A stretch of DNA of 64,000 nt, taken from positions 1 through 64,000 of the forward strand of contig JADJJE010000003.1 of assembly GCA_016706685.1 (NCBI GenBank), in the 5' to 3' direction. The notes under the pieces were generated by a model that did not search any database, was not told the origin of the DNA, and was given only the letters and a program-made list of their open reading frames with translations. The position numbers were made by a program, and so were the translations under genes. The stretch is from Sandaracinaceae bacterium. Lineage in GTDB: Bacteria; Myxococcota_A; Polyangia; Polyangiales; Houyiibacteriaceae. Shown here one piece after another: positions 44,993 through 57,019 of this stretch. Positions within the stretch are counted from its first letter, which is position 1. Every line of letters starts with the position of its first letter.

Positions 44993-45063
44993 TTAAGGAG
45001 AGAATCCACCATGGGCACCAAATTGGTACGTGGGCGGCACGCGAACTGAGTAGTCTCGCGCTC

Positions 45064-46527
45064 GTGACCAACCACTTCTACGAACGCCCCGACGGAACCC
45101 TTCGCAAGCTCTCTGGCTACAAGAAGCCCAACCGCGCCTGGCAGGGCAAGCGCTTCAGCGCCTCACGCGTGAGCGCGGCCACGCTGCCCAAGCGCGTGGA
45201 CCTGCGCCAGCACATGACGCCCGTCGAGAACCAGAGCGCCACCAGCAGCTGTGTGGCGAACGCGGTGGCGGGCGCCTACGAGTACCTGGTCAAGCAGCAC
45301 CGTCAGGACGACGCCTACGACGTGAGCCGGCTCTTCATCTACTACGTGGCGCGCGCGATCGCCGACGAGGTGGACCCGGCCGACGAGCCGGAGCTCGAGG
45401 ACGGCGGGACCATGATCGGCGCCGCCATCGAGGCGCTCAAGCAGTACGGCGCGTGCTCCGAAGAGACCTGGCCGTTCGATGAGGACATCGTGAACGACGC
45501 CCCCTCGGGAGACGCCTTCGAGGAGGCCAGTGGGTTCTTGGTGGAAGACGTGGCGCAGGTGCCCACACGCCTCGAGGCGTGGAAGGCGGCGCTGGCCGAG
45601 GGGCACCCGATCGTCTTCGGCCTGAACCTGTACGAGAGCTTCGACGCGCACCGCCGCCCGGGCATGGTGCCCGCGCCGTCACCGCGAGAGGCGTCCCGCG
45701 AAGACCACGGCGGGCACGCCATGCTGTGCGTGGGCTACTCGGACCGCGACCAGGTCTTCATCGTGCGCAACTCGTGGGGCGACGAGTGGGGCGACCAGGG
45801 CTACTGCTACATCCCATATGCGTACTTGATGAACTCGCGCTTCAACGACGGCGACAGCTGGATCATTCGGCGCGTGGAGGAGCCCGAGATCGACGAGAGC
45901 ACCTGGGAGGATGACGAGGAGTCGTTGATCGAAGAGGTGGACAGCGAGCTGGCCGCGATGAGCGACGAGGACTTCGCCACCATGCGCGACGCCATGGGCG
46001 ACATCCCGTTCGAGACGCGCCTGGCGTTGATCCTGCTGTTCGCCGCGGCCTCGGACGGCGAGGTGGACGACGACGAGCTCACCGGCATCGTGACGGTGCT
46101 GGAACGCGTGCACGAAGGGCTGGGCATCGCGCTCGACGCCGAGAAGGTGTTGCGCAAGGCCAGCAAGCGCATCGAGAAGCAGGATGACGCGTTCGAGGAG
46201 AGCGTGGCGGTCTTTGCGGAGTACGTCCCGGCGCGGGTGCTCGCGTCCATCGTGAGCGCCGTGCAAGACATCGTGGGCGTGGACACCGAGGAGGAGGAGA
46301 CCGTGCTCGCGATGCTGGTGGAGGCCTGGCAGGTGGACCCTCAGGGGGAGAACGACGGCGAGGGTGAGGAAGAGGAGGAGGAGGGCGAAGAGGAAGAGGA
46401 GGAGGACGACGGCGAAGAGGAAGACGGCGAAGAGGACGACGGCGAAGAGGAAGACGGCGAAGAGGAAGAGGACGACGAGGACGACGAGGAAGAAGACGAC
46501 GGCTGGGACGGCATCCGCAACGACTGA
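45064..46527 (+). CDS. intracellular papain-fold cysteine peptidase fused to a TerB-like domain with an acidic tail
   Basis: The 487-aa product starts at GTG 45064. The C1 peptidase domain spans residues ~40-265: oxyanion Gln57 and catalytic Cys63 in VENQSATSSCVANAV, His218 in DHGGHAMLCVGYS, Asn236 in RNSWGDEWGDQGYC. No signal peptide or long pro-region is seen, so it probably acts in the cytoplasm. Residues ~310-425 are a TerB-like helical domain (ETRLALILLFAAASDGEVDDDEL). The last ~55 residues are almost only Asp, Glu and Gly. All catalytic residues are present. Confidence 0.9.
   Translation: MTNHFYERPDGTLRKLSGYKKPNRAWQGKRFSASRVSAATLPKRVDLRQHMTPVENQSATSSCVANAVAGAYEYLVKQHRQDDAYDVSRLFIYYVARAIADEVDPADEPELEDGGTMIGAAIEALKQYGACSEETWPFDEDIVNDAPSGDAFEEASGFLVEDVAQVPTRLEAWKAALAEGHPIVFGLNLYESFDAHRRPGMVPAPSPREASREDHGGHAMLCVGYSDRDQVFIVRNSWGDEWGDQGYCYIPYAYLMNSRFNDGDSWIIRRVEEPEIDESTWEDDEESLIEEVDSELAAMSDEDFATMRDAMGDIPFETRLALILLFAAASDGEVDDDELTGIVTVLERVHEGLGIALDAEKVLRKASKRIEKQDDAFEESVAVFAEYVPARVLASIVSAVQDIVGVDTEEEETVLAMLVEAWQVDPQGENDGEGEEEEEEGEEEEEEDDGEEEDGEEDDGEEEDGEEEEDDEDDEEEDDGWDGIRND
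46360..46515 (+). repeat. low-complexity gaagag/gacggc repeat coding an acidic tail
   Basis: Purine-rich triplet repeats (gaggaagacggcgaagaggac) encode E/D/G runs at the end of the peptidase gene. All units are in frame, so copy changes would only alter tail length. Confidence 0.7.
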
Positions 46528-46761
46528 CGTTGTCGTTGTCGTTGTCGTTGTCCTTGACGGCGACGGCGACGACGACGGACGACGAACAACGCCATCTGAC
46601 GAGCCCTTCGGCGGCGGCGCGACTTACCGCAGTCCTCAGCGGGCTCTCGCGGACAGGAATCCTGGTCCGGCGAGCGCCTGCAAGAACCCGTCGCCGTCGC
46701 CGTCGCCGACAACGCCCACGCCCACGCCCACGTGGAAGCAGTGCACTGGCCCCTCGCGTGA
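46528..46761. repeat. 234-bp intergenic region with several microsatellites
   Basis: It begins with cgttgt-type hexamers (four units at ~46528-46551), then cgacgg/cgacga triplets. Near 46690 there is a cgtcgc array, and near 46716 a cccacg array. No gene is seen. The region separates two convergent genes and may carry a terminator, but none stands out. Confidence 0.6.
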
Positions 46762-47139
46762 TCAGCGCAGCGGGAACTCGTTGGTCAGCGCCAGGCGGCC
46801 ACCTCGCAGCAGCAGCTGCTGGCCGTGCAGCAGCATCAACGTCCCGTCCTCGTTCGCGCTCAGCGCGCCGAGGTCACGCATGACGAAGTGCCCCGCGGCG
46901 ACGGTGCGGAAGCGGCGCCCCGAGCGGCGCAGGATGGCCACGCCGGTCAGCTCGAGCGGCTCGTAGTGCACGTCGTACCCACACGTCTCGCTGCGCACGA
47001 TGGTGTGCCGGAACGTGACCGCCAGGGCGCAGGCTGCCCCGGGCAGAGACACCGCGACGGGCGTCCCGAGCACCACCCCTCCGTCGCTGACCCGCAAGCA
47101 CCTGGCGACTGCGCTCGCTGTGAGGCGGCACGCGAACAT
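46762..47139 (-). CDS. hypothetical protein, possibly the 3' part of a broken gene
   Basis: A 125-aa frame starts at ATG 47139. The C-terminal ~70 residues look coding: CGYDVHYEPLELTGVAILRRSGRRF, ALSANEDGTLMLLHG, LLLRGGRLALTNEFPLR. The beginning is less convincing. Upstream bases on the same strand show protein-like text in other frames (next entry), so the true gene may be longer and frameshifted. No family is recognised. Confidence 0.45.
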   Translation of the reverse strand: MFACRLTASAVARCLRVSDGGVVLGTPVAVSLPGAACALAVTFRHTIVRSETCGYDVHYEPLELTGVAILRRSGRRFRTVAAGHFVMRDLGALSANEDGTLMLLHGQQLLLRGGRLALTNEFPLR

Positions 47140-47617
47140 CGCGCGGCGTGAGCGTGGCTGCGGCAGCGAGCAGGGCGTCGCGGTCACACGGGGCCTGTGC
47201 GCGTGCCCGCGCGGGGCTCCCGCAGCAGCGCGGCCAACGTGAACGCTAGGAACAACGTGGGCCCGCCTACGGGCCCCGCGCGGCGTTGGTGGTGTGGGTG
47301 CCGCGAGGACACACCTCAGAATCGGGGCTGCGGGCGGAAGTCCGCAAGGCCAGAGCCACCTGGTCGGCCTCACTCGGGTGGCTGGCGGCCAGCGCACGGA
47401 GGCGCGCAGGGTCGCGCCAGCATCAAGGCCAGGCTCTTGAGCACCTGCCGCAGCACGCCGAAGTCCGCGGAGAGATGGTGCAGCCGTCCGCCTCGGGGTC
47501 GGTGTGGACACCCTGAGGACTCCGCCGCCGCGATGCGCTCCACCAGCCAGCCGACACCGTGCCCGTTTGGCGTCTTCGTACTCGCCAGCGCTTCCGGGCA
47601 CGGGGCGAGGAACGCGC
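47140..47617 (-). other. 478-bp stretch with broken coding signals
   Basis: No intact gene is seen. On the minus strand, protein-like segments lie in different frames: GPVGGPTLFLAFTLAALLREPRAG (about 47165-47275), and further up LSADFGVLRQVLKSLALML. The pattern resembles a gene with several indels, matching the state of the adjacent beta-helix gene. Confidence 0.4.
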
Positions 47618-49874
47618 TCAGGGTCCGCTGACCAACGCGCAGAAGTGGTCCTCCCACAGGGCAGGAAGGGGAGCGCCGGCAGCGGCTGGCGAGCACGGCT
47701 CGCCCTCGTGAACGTCCGCGCGCCCTTCAGGGCAGCCCGTCATGATCACGTCGCCGCTCATGAGGCCCTTCTTCCCGGCAGGGACCTTCGCCCCTCCACG
47801 CGCACCGTCGCGCCGGGGTCGGCCTCGAAGGTCGGCCCGCTCACCGAAGTAGCGTCCGCCCTGGGCCTCGACCACGCCCGCGTCCGACGCCGAGATGGCT
47901 GCGTCGGCGACCTCCACCACCGTGTCGGCGAGCACGAGGCGGCCCCCCACCGCTTCCACGCCATTGCCGCGGCCGCGCACCACGCAGCGCTCGAGGTGGA
48001 CCTCACCGGGCTGCGCCGACACGGCGGCCAACGAGCTGCCCAGGAGCTGTGACTGCACGGCACGCACCAAGGACTCGCCCTCGGCGAGCACCAGCAGCTC
48101 TCCTCCGCTCAGATGACACTCGTGCAGCGCGACCCGCGCGTCTCCCGCCGTCGCCACCCCGATGTCGACGACGTCCAGGGAAGCATGCGCAAGGCGGAGA
48201 CACGCCCACCTTGGACCTCGAGCTGCGCCCGCGCGCCCCACGAGCGTGCACTCCAGAGCATGGCGAGCGACCCAGACGCATCGTGACCGACGTCTCCCGC
48301 GCGCTCACCCGCACGCGCTCGAGCCCCGCGCCCGCCTTCGCTTCGATCCGCACGCCCGTGCCCACCTCCAGGATCGCAGCTGGGCCGCGGTGGGATGCCG
48401 CCGCGACGCTCAGCCCAGCGCCGCGCGCGTCACGCAGCTCCCCTCCCCACACCGTCACGCGCCCCCCTTCGCGGACCGTGATGGCGTCGTAGCGGGCGCC
48501 CGCGAAGACACACTCGTGGAGCGACGCGCTGCCTGCGGCCACCACCACCCCACTGCTGTGCACCTCCTCGACCCGGCAGCGCCGCGCCACCACCCGTGAC
48601 CCGCTGCCCCCAACGTCGATGCCCGCCACCTTCGCGCGCCGGAGCATACAGTCCTCCAGCACCACATCGGAGCCGTCGCGCACCGCCACCAGCGACTGCG
48701 CCGATCGCTCGAAGCGAGCCCCCGTGACGCTCACCCGCGCCTTGGCCCTGACCAGGAGCGCCGAGTATCCCGTCCGTGCGATGAGCCCCCCCTCGAGGGT
48801 CGCCGTGGCGGAATGCACCTGGAGGCCAGCCTCGCCTGCTCCTCCCAAGTCCACGTCGCGCAGCCGGACCTTGGCCTTGGCCTCGACGGAGACGGCGCTG
48901 TTCTTCCCCCCGCGCACGCGCACCCGCTCGAGCTCGGCATACGCGCTGCGGTCGACGATGACCCCGTACTCGTCGGGTGACTCGACCCGCACATCGGTGG
49001 CGAACAGGTGCGTGTCCTTGCCCGACACGATGATCCCGACACGGCCCCCGTCGACGCGGCAGCGCCGCAGGTGCACCACCGCCTCGCCACGTGCGACCAG
49101 GCCGCCGCCCCGCAGCACCACGCCGTCCAGCAAGACGCCCGCGTCGTCGACCACGACCGGCCCCGAGAGCACCGCGGCGGAGACCCGCGCCGCCGTGAGG
49201 GTGATGTCGGCCCCGAGCTCGAACGGCCCCGCGTACTCACCCGCAGCGAGCAGCAGGTGGTCTCCCGGTTGCGCCGCCGCGAGCGCCGCGTGCAGGGCCG
49301 CGCTGCCACGGACGCGCAGCGTGCGCGGCGCTTCGACGGGCGGTGGCAGGTCATCCGCGAGGGACACCCCGAAGCGGGCCCGAACCCACGGCGACTCGGG
49401 GTCCCGCAAGAGCTTGGCGAAGAGCTTTGTCTCGTAGCCCTTGGGCTCGCCCGTCTTGCCCCGGAACGCCACGCGCGACGCCGCATAGGCCGCCGCGAAG
49501 TCTTCCCACCCGGCGTACGCGGCCTGAACGCTGCGCGCGGCCCGGACCATGTAGCCCCACGCGTCCGGTGCCTCGAAGAGGCGGGCCGCATAGGCAAAGG
49601 ACGCCCACGCCGCGGCCCGGCCCAAGCACCACGCGGGCTCGTCGGCGCCTCCCCGAGCGAGCATCTTCTCGATGCGCTGCCGTCCTTCGGCGCGCGGCAG
49701 CATGGAGAGCCCCGCCATCTGATGCGTGGCGCTCGGCTCCCCCACCCGATAGCCGCCGAAGCGCGCGGGGGGCAGGTCGTTCATGGCGACCAGGGGCGCC
49801 GCCACCCCGAGCACCATCCATTGGGCCTCGCTCACCTCCGTGGGGGCGCGTTCGCTTCGTTTCGCTCGGGGCAT
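47618..49874 (-). pseudogene. large beta-helix repeat protein with clustered frameshifts at its 3' end
   Basis: The frame starts at ATG 49874. Residues ~1-170 are helical and resemble DUF1266-type domains. From ~190 on, right-handed beta-helix turns appear (VVVDDAGVLLDGVVLRGGGLVARGEAVVHLRRCRV, then ~20 similar rungs). After ~48300 the beta-helix text jumps between frames: DVGHDASGSLAML, ECTLVGRAGA, QLEVQGGRVSALRM, then HASLDVVDIGVATAG and onward to ~47840, where FEADPGATVRVEG is again in another frame. At least four shifts lie in about 100 bp. It was a cell-surface or cytosolic repeat protein; now it is broken or badly sequenced. Confidence 0.7.
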
Positions 49875-49975
49875 GAGGGCTCAGGGTAGCTCGGTCCGTG
49901 CGGCGCATTCCGTCACGGAATTCGCACGCTCACGCACTTTCCCAGACCGAGGACGTGGGTGTACCCTCGCGCCCC

Positions 49976-50404
49976 ATGAGCCACTCTCTCCGCCTCGCCA
50001 CCATGACCTCCCTGCTCCTTGCCCTCGCCGCGTGCGGGGACTCCGGCACCGCGGAGGGCGAAGAAGAGTCGACCTCGGGCAGCGAGTCCATGTCACAGAC
50101 CACCGCGGTGGGTGAGGTGGCGCCCTCCCACGGCGCGTCGCTCTTCGGGGTGTACGTGGTGGTGGCCGAGGCCGGCTCGCCCGCCCTCGAGGAGGCCGCC
50201 GCGCCTCTCCGCGAGCGGTCCATCCAGGTGTCGGTGGGTGAGCTGTCGTGCGACGCCGGGGCTGCCGAGGCGCTAGGCGCTGCGCCGGACTCCCACGCGG
50301 TGTCGGTGATGTTCGAGACCCGCGAGGCAGCAGACGCCTTCGCAGCGACGCTCACGCCACCGCCCGCCGGCGTGGCGCAGGTCACCGTGGGCTGCGCCGA
50401 CTGA
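49976..50404 (+). CDS. small lipoprotein
   Basis: The 142-aa product has signal and lipobox SLLLALAAC. A Ser/Glu-rich linker (residues 25-45) precedes a small alpha/beta domain (SLFGVYVVVAEAGSPALEEAAAPLRERSIQVSVGELSC..GA) that ends in VGCAD. The Cys pair may form a disulfide. The function is unknown. Confidence 0.7.
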   Translation: MSHSLRLATMTSLLLALAACGDSGTAEGEEESTSGSESMSQTTAVGEVAPSHGASLFGVYVVVAEAGSPALEEAAAPLRERSIQVSVGELSCDAGAAEALGAAPDSHAVSVMFETREAADAFAATLTPPPAGVAQVTVGCAD

Positions 50405-50429
50405 CGCGCTCGGCGCCTGGCGAGCTCGG

Positions 50430-50930
50430 TCAACGCAAGCTGTGGTTGGCGGCGATGACCGCGCTGGTCGCATGGTGCAGCGCGGGCGTCTCGCTCAGCA
50501 GATGGCCTGCCTTACCCAAGGCCCACGGGTAGGCTTGTTCCACCGACTCGAACACCGCTCGCGGGTGCAGCGGCGTGACCACCAGTTCGATGCTGTAGAG
50601 CACCGCGCGCGCCGTGCGCGCCCAGAGCGGATGCCCGTTGATGATGATGCACTCACCCCGCAGGTGGGTGGTGGCTTCGCGGCCGATCTTGGCAGCGAAG
50701 GCGCGCGCATCCGGCCGTGGCATGGGCATCCCAGCGCGCAGAATGCTCAGCGTGGTGGTGCCCGCGGGGTAGCTCGCGCGCAGGGCCAGGTTGGCGTCGT
50801 GCACGGCCGCCAGCGCCGCCACCGTGACGCGGTCGGGAAAGTAGGCGATGAGGACGTTGTTCCAGGCACCCACGGAGTGGTCGACCGAGACGGATGTCAG
50901 TGGCTCTGGCGGGGACGAGGCAAACGCCAT
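50430..50930 (-). CDS. hypothetical protein
   Basis: The 166-aa soluble protein has alternating strands and helices: SVDHSVGAWNNVLIAYFPDRVTVAALAAVHDANLALR at the start and a C-terminal helical ALHHATSAVIAAN. The pattern resembles a STAS/SpoIIAA-like fold found in other myxobacterial hypotheticals, without active-site evidence. It stands 51 bp downstream of the arrestin-like gene on the same strand. Confidence 0.6.
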   Translation of the reverse strand: MAFASSPPEPLTSVSVDHSVGAWNNVLIAYFPDRVTVAALAAVHDANLALRASYPAGTTTLSILRAGMPMPRPDARAFAAKIGREATTHLRGECIIINGHPLWARTARAVLYSIELVVTPLHPRAVFESVEQAYPWALGKAGHLLSETPALHHATSAVIAANHSLR

Positions 50931-50981
50931 CGGCCAGTTCTACGGTGCAAGCGCCCCCGGGGTTAGCGGAAACTCGCACGG

Positions 50982-52790
50982 TCAGCGGTAGGGGCTGATT
51001 TCCCCACCCAGCAGCTGGCCCACCGCGATGGTGAACGCCTCGGCGGTGGTCAGGAGCGCGCGCGGATCCGTGAGCTCCGGCAGCGTGACGCCCACCTGCC
51101 CTGCCTCGACGAAGCTGGCGCAGCCCGTGGCCTTCGCGAGCACGTCCTGCCAGGTGGCGGCGTCCGCGCCCACGGGGAGGCTGGTGCCCAGCTCGCTCGC
51201 GACCACCCGCTCCGCCTCGAAGCGGCGGGTCAGCGTGAGCGGCACCCCGCGCAGGGACCAGTCCACCAGCGCGAGGTCGCCGGGGCGCAGCCGTGCACTG
51301 CGGCTTGCGGCGAAGCTGCGCCACGCGTCGGCGGTGGCCACCAACCCGGCGGGCGGCGGGATGACGGCCGTGGCGCGCGCGACCTGCGTGGCCAGGTGAT
51401 GCGCCTGGGCCAGGAAGCGCACCAGGCCATCCACCTTGTAGACTCCCCCGCGCCGCAGCACCACCGCCCCCGCGTCGTCGAGGCCGGCCTCGTCGAAGGC
51501 CAGCACGGCATCGCGCAGGGGAGTGTCCAGGAAGCGGGCGGCCTGCTCGGGCTCGCGGGCCTGGAGCGTGAAGCGCTTGGTCAGCCCGGCATCGAAGGCC
51601 GGAAGCTTCGGGCCGAAGTCCGTCCAGCGCCGCTCGGCCAGGCGCAGGTCGAGACCGAGCGAAGGCCACGTGAGCTCGGCCACCAAGCATGGGCCGCTGT
51701 CGGACAACGGCACGCCACCTGCCACGCCGGGGCGCTCACGCCGCTTTCGCACCGCGCCTTGTTCCTCCACCACGGTCACCGCCACATCACCCACGGCGAA
51801 GCTGGCCGCGCCCTCGGTGGGGTCGAAGTGCAAGTCCTTCACGCCGCCCACCCCCGTGAGCCGCACCTGCTCCACCGCGGCCTGCCACACGCCCAGGTGA
51901 CGGGCGCTGCCAATCAGTGGGACGGGCGCGCCGGGGCGAGCCGCCGCCGAGCGCAGCGCCTGCGCGCGCACCCGCAGCGCGATGTCCTTACCCAGCGCCA
52001 CCACCGCCACCGCCTCGATGGCGTGCTCCACTTGGATGAACGGGGACCGAAAGCCCGCCGGGACTTCCTTCGGGATGGCCAAGCGGAACGGGATGGCCGC
52101 GCCCTCCGTGGGGGTGCCGTCATGGAGGATCCACGTGCGGCGGTCCACGTCGCGCGGGCCCGCGCCGCTCTTCACGAGCGCCGTCTCCACGGTCACGCAG
52201 GCCAGCTCGATGCGCCGCAGCCGCCGTCCGCGCAGGCCCGTGATGGCCACCGCGCCGGCCAGGCTGCCGCCGAGGCGCAGCCGGTCATCCTCGAGCGACA
52301 GCTCCAACACCGGGGCATCGCCGCGCACCTCGCCCGCCTGCGTGGTGAAGATCTGCGGACGCGGCGGCCCCGGGTCCACCGCCAGCGTCTCCACGGTCAC
52401 GGCGTAGCGCTCGCGGCGGTCCGGCCACCACGGGATGTGCACGTGTACCTCCAGCTCGTAGACGATGGTGGCGAGCGTGCTGCGATACGACGGCGGCGCG
52501 TCACGCGGGATGTCGAAGGTGACCTCGCGCTCCCACGTGCCGGGCGTGAGGACGCCCGCGGGGAAGCGCATCCCCAGCCGTAGGATCTCGCGCCGGTGGT
52601 AGTGCCGTGTGGAGTTGTTCCCGTTGCTCGTCGTGGACTTGTAGCGAGACTCCTTGCCCACCAGCACCACGTCGATGCCGTCGAAGGGCGTCTCGCTGCG
52701 GCTGGTGAGCACCACCCGCGCCCGCTGCCGCTCGCCGGGGCACACGTGCGTCGGGGTGAGATACACGCTCAGATCGGGGCGGCTGCGCAT
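50982..52790 (-). CDS. arrestin-like domain protein
   Basis: The 602-aa product starts at ATG 52790. Residues 1-~310 carry arrestin-like beta-sandwich text (VCPGERQRARVVLTSRSETPFDGIDVVLVGKESRY, GVLTPGTWEREVTFDIPRDAPPSYRS, IVYELEVHVHIPW). The second half has helical and mixed segments of unknown fold. Bacterial arrestin-fold proteins (Spo0M-like) are cytoplasmic with poorly known roles. The gene follows glgP on the same strand with a 34-bp gap and could be co-transcribed with it. Confidence 0.75.
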   Translation of the reverse strand: MRSRPDLSVYLTPTHVCPGERQRARVVLTSRSETPFDGIDVVLVGKESRYKSTTSNGNNSTRHYHRREILRLGMRFPAGVLTPGTWEREVTFDIPRDAPPSYRSTLATIVYELEVHVHIPWWPDRRERYAVTVETLAVDPGPPRPQIFTTQAGEVRGDAPVLELSLEDDRLRLGGSLAGAVAITGLRGRRLRRIELACVTVETALVKSGAGPRDVDRRTWILHDGTPTEGAAIPFRLAIPKEVPAGFRSPFIQVEHAIEAVAVVALGKDIALRVRAQALRSAAARPGAPVPLIGSARHLGVWQAAVEQVRLTGVGGVKDLHFDPTEGAASFAVGDVAVTVVEEQGAVRKRRERPGVAGGVPLSDSGPCLVAELTWPSLGLDLRLAERRWTDFGPKLPAFDAGLTKRFTLQAREPEQAARFLDTPLRDAVLAFDEAGLDDAGAVVLRRGGVYKVDGLVRFLAQAHHLATQVARATAVIPPPAGLVATADAWRSFAASRSARLRPGDLALVDWSLRGVPLTLTRRFEAERVVASELGTSLPVGADAATWQDVLAKATGCASFVEAGQVGVTLPELTDPRALLTTAEAFTIAVGQLLGGEISPYR

Positions 52791-52812
52791 TCCGGCGAGG
52801 ATACACGCCGGA
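52791..52812. terminator. short hairpin between glgP and the arrestin-like gene
   Basis: TCCGGCG and CGCCGGA form a 7-bp stem with an 8-nt loop in the 34-bp gap. It could attenuate read-through from glgP into the arrestin-like gene; there is no T-run. Confidence 0.3.
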
Positions 52813-52824
52813 CGGCAGACGGAC

Positions 52825-55338
<2,514 letters not shown>

Positions 55339-55447
55339 GCGGGGGGAGCTCCAGCCGAAGAGTGGCGCCCGGGGGCGGAGACGGACTATATCTCTCGCGC
55401 GCCCGCTGTCCTGTGCGGATCGCGGCTTGTACGAACGGGAAACACGC

Positions 55448-56710
55448 ATGTCACGCAACGGAGACAACCGCAGACTCGCCTCACGCTCGGTGGCGCTCGT
55501 CCTGTCGGGGGGTCGCGGCTCGCGCCTCAAGCAGCTCACGGACCGCCGCGCCAAGCCGGCCGTCCACTTCGGCGGCAAGTACCGCATCGTGGACTTCGCG
55601 CTGTCCAACTGCCTGAACTCCGGGCTGCGCCGCATCTACGTGCTCACGCAGTACAAGTCGCACAGCCTCCTGCGCCACATCCAGCGTGGCTGGTCGTTCC
55701 TGCGCGCCGAGGTGAACGAATTCGTGGACCTCCTGCCCGCGCAGCAGCGCGTGGACGAGTCCATGTGGTACCGCGGCACCGCCGACGCCGTCTGGCAGAA
55801 CCTGGACATCCTGCGCGCCGAGGGCCCCGAGTACGTGGTCATCCTGGCCGGCGACCACATCTACAAGATGGACTACGGCGCCATGATCGAGGAGCACGTG
55901 GCCCGCGGCGCGGACTGCTCGGTGGCCTGCGTGGAGGTGCCCCGGCATCAGGCGCGCGAGTTCGGCGTCATGGACACGGACGCCACCGGCCGCATCATCA
56001 GCTTCCTCGAGAAGCCGGAGAACCCGCCCTGCATGCCGGGCCGCCCCGACGTGTCGCTCGCCAGCATGGGCATCTACGTGTGCACGGCCGAGTTCCTGTA
56101 CGACTCGCTCGTGCGCGACGCCATGGACGAGGGCTCCACCCACGACTTCGGGCGCGACTTCATCCCGCGCTTCGTCAACAGCGCCAAGCTCTACGCCCAC
56201 GAGTTCACCAAGAGCTGCCAGCGCAGCGGCGAAGAGCACGGCTCCTACTGGCGCGACGTCGGGACGCTGGACGCCTACTGGGAGGCCAGCCTCGACCTCA
56301 CCAGCGTCACCCCCGAGCTGGACCTCTACGACCCCAACTGGCGCATCTTCACCCAGGGCTCACAGCTCCCCCCCGCCAAGTTCGTCTTCGACGACGTGGG
56401 CCGCCGCGGCATGGCCGTGGACAGCGTGGTCTCCGAAGGCGTCGTCGTCTCCGGCGCCGAAGTGCGCCGCTCCCTCCTCTCCACCCAGTCGCGCGTGAAC
56501 TCCTACGCCTGGCTCGACCAAGCCGTCATCCTCCCCGAGGTCAACATCGGCCGCCGCGCCCGCCTCTCGAGAGTCATCGTCGACCGCGGCGTAGACATCC
56601 CCGAAGGCCTCATCGTGGGCGAAGACCCCGAGCTAGACGCCCGCCGCTTCGAGCGCACCCCGGGTGGGGTCTGCCTGATCAGCCGAGAGATGATCGACGC
56701 GCTGGGGTGA
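55448..56710 (+). CDS. glgC: glucose-1-phosphate adenylyltransferase (ADP-glucose pyrophosphorylase)
   Basis: The 420-aa product starts at ATG 55448. The nucleotide loop is [62 protein letters not shown] holds the catalytic Asp, FLEKPENPP the substrate site, and the C-terminus is a left-handed beta-helix. It makes ADP-glucose, the committed step of bacterial glycogen synthesis. No glycogen synthase (glgA) is present in this window. Confidence 0.96.
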   Translation: MSRNGDNRRLASRSVALVLSGGRGSRLKQLTDRRAKPAVHFGGKYRIVDFALSNCLNSGLRRIYVLTQYKSHSLLRHIQRGWSFLRAEVNEFVDLLPAQQRVDESMWYRGTADAVWQNLDILRAEGPEYVVILAGDHIYKMDYGAMIEEHVARGADCSVACVEVPRHQAREFGVMDTDATGRIISFLEKPENPPCMPGRPDVSLASMGIYVCTAEFLYDSLVRDAMDEGSTHDFGRDFIPRFVNSAKLYAHEFTKSCQRSGEEHGSYWRDVGTLDAYWEASLDLTSVTPELDLYDPNWRIFTQGSQLPPAKFVFDDVGRRGMAVDSVVSEGVVVSGAEVRRSLLSTQSRVNSYAWLDQAVILPEVNIGRRARLSRVIVDRGVDIPEGLIVGEDPELDARRFERTPGGVCLISREMIDALG

Positions 56711-56752
56711 GGCTGTCGAACCCGAGCGTCGCGTGAGCTATCCTGACCCCAC

Positions 56753-57019
56753 ATGACCAGCCCCTTCGACCCCGCCGCCCTGCGCGCCTTCCGCGACCGC
56801 GACTGGGCCAGCGTGCGCCGCGCGAAGGAACAATTCTGGGCCGACGACCACGCCACCCGCGGCCCCCTCGCCGGACTACGAGCGGGCGCCGCCCTCTGGG
56901 AACACGCCCGCGCGGTGGACCCTTCGTGGCCCGACGAAGCCCAGCGCGCCGAGGACCTGGCCCACCACCTCGAGCTCGCCGCAAAGCTCGACCGCTTGGC
57001 GCATGTCTTCCGACGCTGA
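56753..57019 (+). CDS. small acidic helical protein, partner of the following nucleotidyltransferase
   Basis: The 88-aa helical protein contains FDPAALRAFRDRDWASVRRAKEQFWA and AAALWEHARAV. It overlaps the next gene by 17 bp, indicating coupled translation. A small gene directly upstream of a nucleotidyltransferase of this type is the usual layout of putative toxin-antitoxin pairs; I do not recognise its family. Confidence 0.7.
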   Translation: MTSPFDPAALRAFRDRDWASVRRAKEQFWADDHATRGPLAGLRAGAALWEHARAVDPSWPDEAQRAEDLAHHLELAAKLDRLAHVFRR

